DNA from: Artemia franciscana
Taxonomy: Eukaryota > Arthropoda > Branchiopoda > Anostraca > Artemiidae
Direction of reading: 5' to 3'
Assembly: GCF_032884065.1 (NCBI RefSeq)
Contig: NC_088872.1
Coordinates: 868,001-932,000, forward strand
DNA: 64,000 nucleotides
In this document: piece after piece, positions 60,901-64,000 of the stretch
Layout: each line of letters begins with the position of its first letter
Position numbering within the stretch: position 1 is the first letter of the stretch
Made by a program: the position numbers and the translations under genes
Notes under the pieces: generated by a model
Told to the model about the DNA's origin: nothing
The model's database searches: none
The model's input: the letters and a program-made list of their open reading frames with translations, nothing else

Positions 60901-63058
60901 CAATGAAATTAGTGGGTGTATCTCTTGGGCGTATCTCTCGTCATTGCCAATAAAATTGGTAGGCGTATCTCTTGGGCGTACCTCTCGTCATTGCCAATAA
61001 AATTTGTAGGCGTACCTCTTGTCATTGCCAATGAACTGATGGAATTCATCAACAAGGGCTTATCGACAAAGTGCTACCATGCGCTCTATAAGAGCGCAAC
61101 TCTAAAACGTAGCATTAATCATTGGAGCGATGATAGCATTGTTTCTAGGAATTTTTAGAGGGCTGATTTTACACGCTATGAATTTTTAATGGCTGAATTT
61201 TTCGTGAAAAGGGGGTTTTCTATGGAGGGAGAGATGGATTTCCTGGCATTGTTTGGAAAAAGATCAAAAATTAAAACCTCTAAAACAAGTTCTTTTTCAA
61301 CTGAAAGTAAGGAACACTTAAAGCGAACAGGAATTACTCCGTATATGAGGAGAATTGCCCCCTCCTCAACCGCCCGCTCTTTCAGCTAAAGTTGATTTGT
61401 GTCCTTAATCTTTAGGAATGACTCCTGAAAGGGGGGTGACTTCCCAATTAATATACATTGTAATTTTTCTTCGTTTCGATCTTGAGCTATAGCTCAGCTT
61501 TATGTTTGTTAAATTATAAGTTTTTGATGGAGGAAATATTCTATCAAGCGATTGCTAGCTTAAAATAATATTCAAGTATATTTTAGCGGAAAATGGTGTA
61601 CTAAACCACTTTCTCGAAGATATTTGGGGGATTTTTTGGTAGAATCCAGTTCTGTTCAATACAGATTTATGAAAATTCATCAAAATCATCGCTATTTAGA
61701 AGATAATAATTGTGACGGCGCGAACAAAAATAATGCACTCAAGAAGCTTTGTTATTTTTAAGAACTATGCAAATAGCAAGGGAGAAAGACAACAAAAAGT
61801 GAGTATTACTACCACATTCAAATTTTATGAGTAGTTCAGGTAGCCTTTGCTATTTTAGTTTTAGCTAATTTTTTCATGGAGGCAGAGTATGATTTGCTCT
61901 CTGGTGTTATGAGTCAAGTGATCTTAACTGATCTTAAGTGGTGTTAGGAGTTAAGTGACCTTAGGAGTTTAGTGAGCTTCTGGTGTTATTAGTTAAGTGA
62001 AGCACAACATAGCACTCTTTTTTTTACTCGTCTCTAGAAGCAATAATTTAGGAGCAATAATTACGTTCTTATTTCGTTTTCAATTTTGCTTATTCCCTCA
62101 GATAAATCATAATGGCAGTTTACTTTGGCATACGTATTTTAACCATTACCAAAATGGTTTTCATTTCAATATCTGAAGTTATAACTTTAAATTTAAGATG
62201 TAAATAGTATCCTTGAGGTCATACCAAAAGCATTAGCGTCAAAACTAGCTCTAACCTAATATACTTATCAAGAGAACCACTTGTTTCGTGCATGCATGCA
62301 GACTCGTGCAACACGTCCCTAATAGAAAATATTCCAAATCTGCATGCGCAGCAGTGACCCACAGCATGAATGTTTCCTTAAAAATGCCAGGGCAATACGT
62401 ACAAACTTAGTGACGTTATGAAAAAGAATAAGGTAAAGAACAGCTGAGCGAAAGGGTTTTATAAAAATCATTTAGAGATGGCGTTGAAGGAACGAAGAGA
62501 TTTGGGGCATCCCCATGGCCGAGAAACAGCACTCTATAGCTCTGACACGGAACAGATTCTTTTACTACCTGCCACACCCAAAATAAAGGAATCCTATTTT
62601 AAAGTCGTTTTTTTTTTTAATGAGACTTCCGCTCCAGTAAAGAAACGAAATTTGTCTGGAGGTAGCGCATTGTAGTCTGGCATGAAGCCATCTGTAGCGT
62701 GACTGCTGACGGTGTTGCCTCGGTAATTTAAGGATTACTAAGTGAGCTCCGGGAAGTGAAGGAGTTTATGTTTTTGTGAGAGAACTGCTGTGCTCAAAAT
62801 AAGAATTGGACTTGAACTGGAAAGAGAACAAACCTTGTCAATAAAGTAGAGGGCAACAGCTCGTTGTCTAACCCTCATTTCTTTGGCTTTATAGTCCATT
62901 TGATACTGTTCTCGAATTTTGCCAACCATTTTCTTCAGCTTTCTCGCCATTTCATATTTGTTCCAATCACGTTCACCTTTTAGATGGGAGGCAGCATTCA
63001 ACATGACATATTTCACTTGACCCTGAACATTCTCTGTCCAAGAGGCTAACCAAGTTAC
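48883..63058 (-). CDS. TOP1: DNA topoisomerase I, C-terminal half (5' exons off window)
   Basis: Minus-strand gene for nuclear type IB topoisomerase, which relaxes supercoils by transient single-strand cleavage through a 3'-phosphotyrosine. Five exons are present (63058-62834, 58379-57990, 53351-53155, 50254-50102, 48985-48883). All introns are GT-AG and the phases are consistent; together they give 355 codons plus stop. The five active-site positions known for the human enzyme are all visible: the first arginine in [10 protein letters not shown], the lysine in GKDSIRYYN, the second arginine in KVFRTYNAS, the histidine in [12 protein letters not shown] and the tyrosine in [10 protein letters not shown] (codon 50128-50130). 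The linker coiled coil spans exons 53351-53155 and 50254-50102. The human protein is 765 residues, so roughly residues 411-765 are covered. The N-terminal domain and start codon lie beyond 64000. The gene appears intact here and is convergent with the ZC3H3-like gene. Confidence 0.97.
50102..50254 (-). CDS. TOP1: TOP1 exon with catalytic tyrosine
   Basis: Acceptor GTTAATTTCAG, donor GTAAGG. It encodes the end of the linker coiled coil ([20 protein letters not shown]), then [18 protein letters not shown] and [11 protein letters not shown]. The tyrosine codon is 50128-50130. The 5' part of this exon has a decayed duplicate at 50690-50757. Confidence 0.97.
50195..50455. repeat. Source unit of a TOP1 exon/intron duplication
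   Basis: Contains the 5' 60 bases of the tyrosine exon and about 200 bases of the intron before it. It matches 50700-50960 in the same direction (shared words TTCTGACATTTTTCTACGGC, GTTGC.AATAAAGGA.AGTA, CAAAAGAATTCA..A). Confidence 0.85.
50700..50960. repeat. Diverged duplicate with TOP1 pseudo-exon
   Basis: Second unit of the duplication, 505 bases away. On the minus strand it begins with a still plausible acceptor (TTTCTGTCAGTTTCACAG). The same frame as the true exon reads [20 protein letters not shown], against [20 protein letters not shown] in the real exon. The duplicate breaks off before the tyrosine, has no donor at the matching place, and has a changed phase at the acceptor. It is best read as a decayed pseudo-exon in the intron. 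Confidence 0.8.
51030..51165. repeat. Imperfect AGT/AGC trinucleotide repeat
   Basis: Runs of AGT, AGC and AAT triplets. They create a chance serine-rich frame (50883-51137), which I do not call as a gene. Confidence 0.85.
51355..51775 (+). repeat. Foldback repeat, internally deleted copy
   Basis: The head (TTTTTTCAATTGAAAGTGAT..., CTTCATATATGGAATTACTT, TCGCTCCTTACTTTCAAGTG) is joined directly to the tail (GAGGGTGTTTCCCCCTTTCT, TTTGATGGGTTATATTGAAT, CAGTTATTATGAACTG). The whole 1 kb body is missing. The head-to-tail order shows that both ends belong to one element. Confidence 0.8.
51776..52889. other. TOP1 intron DNA
   Basis: AT-rich intron; a poly-A run of about 20 near 51832. No other feature is supported. 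Confidence 0.5.
52890..53100. repeat. Tandem duplication (~110 bp)
   Basis: The unit starting GGCCAGT.GG.ACCATCGTTA occurs at about 52899 and 53003. Each continues CTTTCATATTTTACC.GACAA, then ..TTTAATGTTG.GAAAG. It lies just downstream (gene sense: in the intron after) of the 53155-53351 exon. Confidence 0.8.
53155..53351 (-). CDS. TOP1: TOP1 exon with catalytic histidine and linker
   Basis: Acceptor TTTTTTCAG, donor GTAAGT at 53154. It encodes [20 protein letters not shown] with the active-site histidine, [20 protein letters not shown] and the start of the linker helix rich in E, K and A. It ends two bases into a lysine codon. Confidence 0.97.
53930..54290 (+). repeat. Foldback repeat, 3' part
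   Basis: Collinear with the tail of the full copies: TCTTTCTTCTGG, GAGCTTGAAACC, GGGTTCTCTTATACACTGAA, CTTTTGGAGGGTGTTTACCC, TCTCGATAGGTGACATTAAA, GCGAGTTGCTCCTTACTTTT. The palindromic tip is lost. Confidence 0.8.
54470..54515 (-). pseudogene. Possible TOP1 exon fragment
   Basis: The minus strand reads TTTTTTTAG then a frame [11 protein letters not shown], against [11 protein letters not shown] at the start of the true exon at 53351. About 40 bases including the acceptor are similar, then similarity stops. A short partial duplicate of the exon edge is the simplest reading; chance cannot be excluded over so few bases. Confidence 0.5.
54516..56109. other. TOP1 intron DNA
   Basis: AT-rich intron without a supported feature. 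Several 60-100 codon frames (for example 55371-55667) lack recognisable domains. A poly-T run lies at about 56015-56032, next to the following LINE relic. Confidence 0.5.
56110..57030 (+). pseudogene. LINE polymerase C-terminus with zinc-binding tail
   Basis: The frame from about 56126 reads [20 protein letters not shown], then [16 protein letters not shown] and LESLQL. After a frameshift near 56287 the 243-codon open frame continues [20 protein letters not shown], a long helical region, [19 protein letters not shown], and CPICK...DHFLRKCP (C-x2-C-x8-H-x4-C, 56828-56882) near the end. This is the thumb/C-terminal half of a LINE ORF2 in antisense orientation to TOP1. Only one frameshift was seen, so it is a fairly young insertion truncated at its 5' end. 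A (TATC)n tract follows 150 bases downstream. Confidence 0.8.
57175..57201. repeat. (TATC)n microsatellite
   Basis: About six tetranucleotide units, possibly the 3' tail of the LINE insertion before it. Confidence 0.85.
57990..58379 (-). CDS. TOP1: TOP1 core-domain exon
   Basis: Acceptor CTTTTAACAG, donor GTAATC at 57989. 130 codons, in phase 0 at both ends: [49 protein letters not shown] (active-site lysine), [40 protein letters not shown] and [20 protein letters not shown] (active-site arginine). Confidence 0.97.
58577..59115. repeat. 145 bp satellite, ~3.7 units
   Basis: Units start (CAATCTAGATAGGTG) at about 58577, 58722, 58868 and 59012. The first three are almost identical; the fourth breaks off after CTAGATTTACATGAAT. 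Each has an internal doublet (GACTCTAGATAGATAGACTC) and differs mainly by indels of one to two bases (CGC vs CGCGC). It lies in the largest TOP1 intron. Confidence 0.95.
59116..59335. repeat. ~137 bp duplicate after the satellite
   Basis: AACTCTCAGTGAACCAGTAT...TATTGCGGTGGAAAAATTA at about 59128 is repeated as GACTCTCAGTGAACCAATAT...TATTGCGGCAGAAAAATTA at about 59268. The intervening DNA is almost all A and T. Confidence 0.85.
59336..59879. other. TOP1 intron DNA
   Basis: AT-rich intron with a run of about 16 C near 59472; no other feature. Confidence 0.5.
59880..60480 (-). pseudogene. Unidentified decayed coding sequence, present twice
   Basis: Minus-strand frames look like degraded protein-coding DNA. 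From about 60190 down to 59890: [47 protein letters not shown], a stop, then [40 protein letters not shown] and [11 protein letters not shown] second, shorter copy at about 60467-60350 reads [20 protein letters not shown] and [17 protein letters not shown], clearly related (shared L..GG.L..EAT, EL.K..A...DEVSQ pattern). I do not recognise the family. It may be a retro-copy or a relic from a transposon-borne gene. It lies antisense-free, on the same strand as TOP1, inside its intron. Confidence 0.55.
60700..61030. repeat. 34-35 bp minisatellite, nine units
   Basis: The word GTCATTGCC recurs at 60721, 60755, 60789, 60824, 60859, 60893, 60940, 60987 and 61021. The unit is about GGGCGTATCTCTCGTCATTG followed by an A-rich stretch. 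Two units are 47 bp because TATCTCTTGGGCG is inserted. It generates chance open frames with ISRHCQ/LSSLP repeats. Confidence 0.95.
61160..61490 (+). repeat. Foldback repeat copy with 5' extension (2)
   Basis: The leader GAAAAGGGGGTTTTCTATGG...GGAAAAAGATCAAAAATTAA is followed by TTTTTCAACTGAAAGTAAGG, GAATTACTCCGTATATGAGG, CCCCCTCCTCAACCGCCCGC and a decayed second arm. It matches 44390-44775 through the leader. Confidence 0.75.
61491..62833. other. TOP1 intron DNA
   Basis: Intron remainder. A TTAAGTG.TCTTA-type word is repeated at 61915-62005. No other feature is supported. Confidence 0.5.
62834..63058 (-). CDS. TOP1: TOP1 exon, start of visible core domain
   Basis: Acceptor TTTTTCTAG, donor GTTTGT at 62833. 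75 codons in phase 0: [60 protein letters not shown] and [15 protein letters not shown] with the first active-site arginine. The exons before it lie to the right of this window. Confidence 0.96.
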
Positions 63059-64000
63059 CTAGAAAAATAGAATAGGAATTACTGAGTAATAAAATGATCA
63101 CGTTACTTAAAAACACAGGAGTTCTGAGTAGGTATCGACAATTCCAAAGCCAAAAAGCATCTCGTTAGAAAGATGTCGACAGAACGATAGTTACATGAAA
63201 ATTGCGCTTCTTGTATGACGTACCATTAGATATTAGCCTATTTTCCCAAGTAGACAGGTTTAGTAGTCTAGTGGTCTAGGTTTCACAAACAATAACACAA
63301 TATATCATGTAAATGAAATGAAATGATCGAGTTACTTAAAAACACAGGAGTTCTGAGTAGGTATCAACAATTCCAAAGCCAAAAAGCAGCTTGTTAGAAA
63401 GATGTCGACAGAACGATAGTTCCATGAAAATTGCCCTTCTTGTATCACGTACCATTAGATATTAGAATATTTTCCCAAGTGGACACAAATCTAGGTTTCA
63501 CAAATAACAACACAAAATATTTTTCACTCAGCATTAAATTCAAAACACCTAGAGCGTGATCCAGGTTCGACAGATATTAATAATATTTAATAGAAATTAA
63601 ACATTTCGTTCCACATGGGAGCGAATTAATAACTGAAACAATCGAGGACCAGCTTTGTATTACATTTATTGTGAAAACAGTTAACTAGCATATTTAGTGC
63701 ATTAGCTTCCTCATAATCATCAGCAAATTAAGAAAAACAGAGGCAAATGACCAATCTAATGGGAATTAACGAGTATTATAGCAATAATTCTCAAATTTTT
63801 CATTATTTACTCATTACTGATTAAAATTTTCACATTTTGATAATCAATTATATACGTATTATGGCATTACTTGGTAAGTTGTTAATGCACATTAAATTTG
63901 AAGTCAATATGATTTAAATTGCAATTTCCACCTGAATGACAGTTTATTTATTTTTAGGGAAATAATACAGCACAAAAGTTAATTTTTAGAGTTAATAAGA
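63059..64000. other. TOP1 intron with 229 bp tandem duplication
   Basis: Intron on the 5' side of the exon. Segment 63092-63290 (GATCACGTTACTTAAAAACA..., GATGTCGACAGAACGATAGT) is repeated at 63321-63520 with about one difference in fifteen bases. The rest, to the window edge, is AT-rich without a recognised exon. Confidence 0.8.

Noticed and set aside
60625-61158. Three open frames with repeated ISRHCQ/LSSLP peptides
   Set aside because: Produced by the 34-35 bp minisatellite; no start context or domain.

Overview
This is an AT-rich, intron-containing animal genome window. It has two recognisable host genes in a tail-to-tail (convergent) arrangement, set in a dense field of decayed transposable elements and tandem repeats. 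The spliced genes with GT-AG introns, the metazoan proteins they encode, and the LINE, Penelope-like, Mag-type gypsy and tRNA-SINE relics point to an invertebrate, most likely an arthropod. One dispersed repeat (seen about ten times) resembles repeats I associate from memory with brine shrimp (Artemia) DNA. I cannot verify that, so the organism name is a guess.

Layout. 0-22 kb has no supported host gene. It holds a pogo/Tigger-like transposase relic (0.6-1.5 kb), a nearly full copy of the dispersed foldback repeat (1.78-3.41 kb), a LINE 3' fragment (4.7-5.3 kb), a small inverted-repeat element (5.3-5.8 kb), a 3 kb RTE-type LINE relic (7.0-10.1 kb), a CR1-like LINE relic on the minus strand (11-12.7 kb), a Penelope-like element next to a long (TA)n run (15-16.1 kb), a 400 bp MITE (17.56-17.96 kb), a Mag/gypsy gag fragment with primer-binding site (17.96-18.6 kb) and another LINE C-terminus (20.7-21.3 kb). 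22.7-35.9 kb is a plus-strand gene for a ZC3H3/Smicl-type CCCH zinc-finger protein. Four coding exons join in frame to 828 codons; an upstream 5' exon may be missing. Its 7 kb last intron is full of LINE relics, a second nearly full foldback-repeat copy and a (CT)n microsatellite. 36-48 kb is intergenic and includes a tRNA-derived SINE and a nearly full-length but inactivated gag/EN/RT LINE on the minus strand (39.6-43.6 kb). 48.9-63.1 kb is the 3' half of a minus-strand DNA topoisomerase I gene (TOP1). Five exons give the C-terminal 355 residues with all five catalytic residues; the 5' exons lie beyond the right edge. Its introns carry partial duplications of its own exons, a 145 bp satellite, a 34-35 bp minisatellite, LINE relics and an unidentified decayed coding sequence present twice.

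The two host genes serve nuclear RNA and DNA metabolism (mRNA 3'-end processing/export, and DNA relaxation). Nothing in the sequence suggests they work together. I found no convincing novel operon-like or defence-like system. The observations most worth following are the foldback repeat family, the TOP1 exon-derived duplications, the four-finger ZC3H3 with its internal repeats, and the unidentified coding relic in the largest TOP1 intron.
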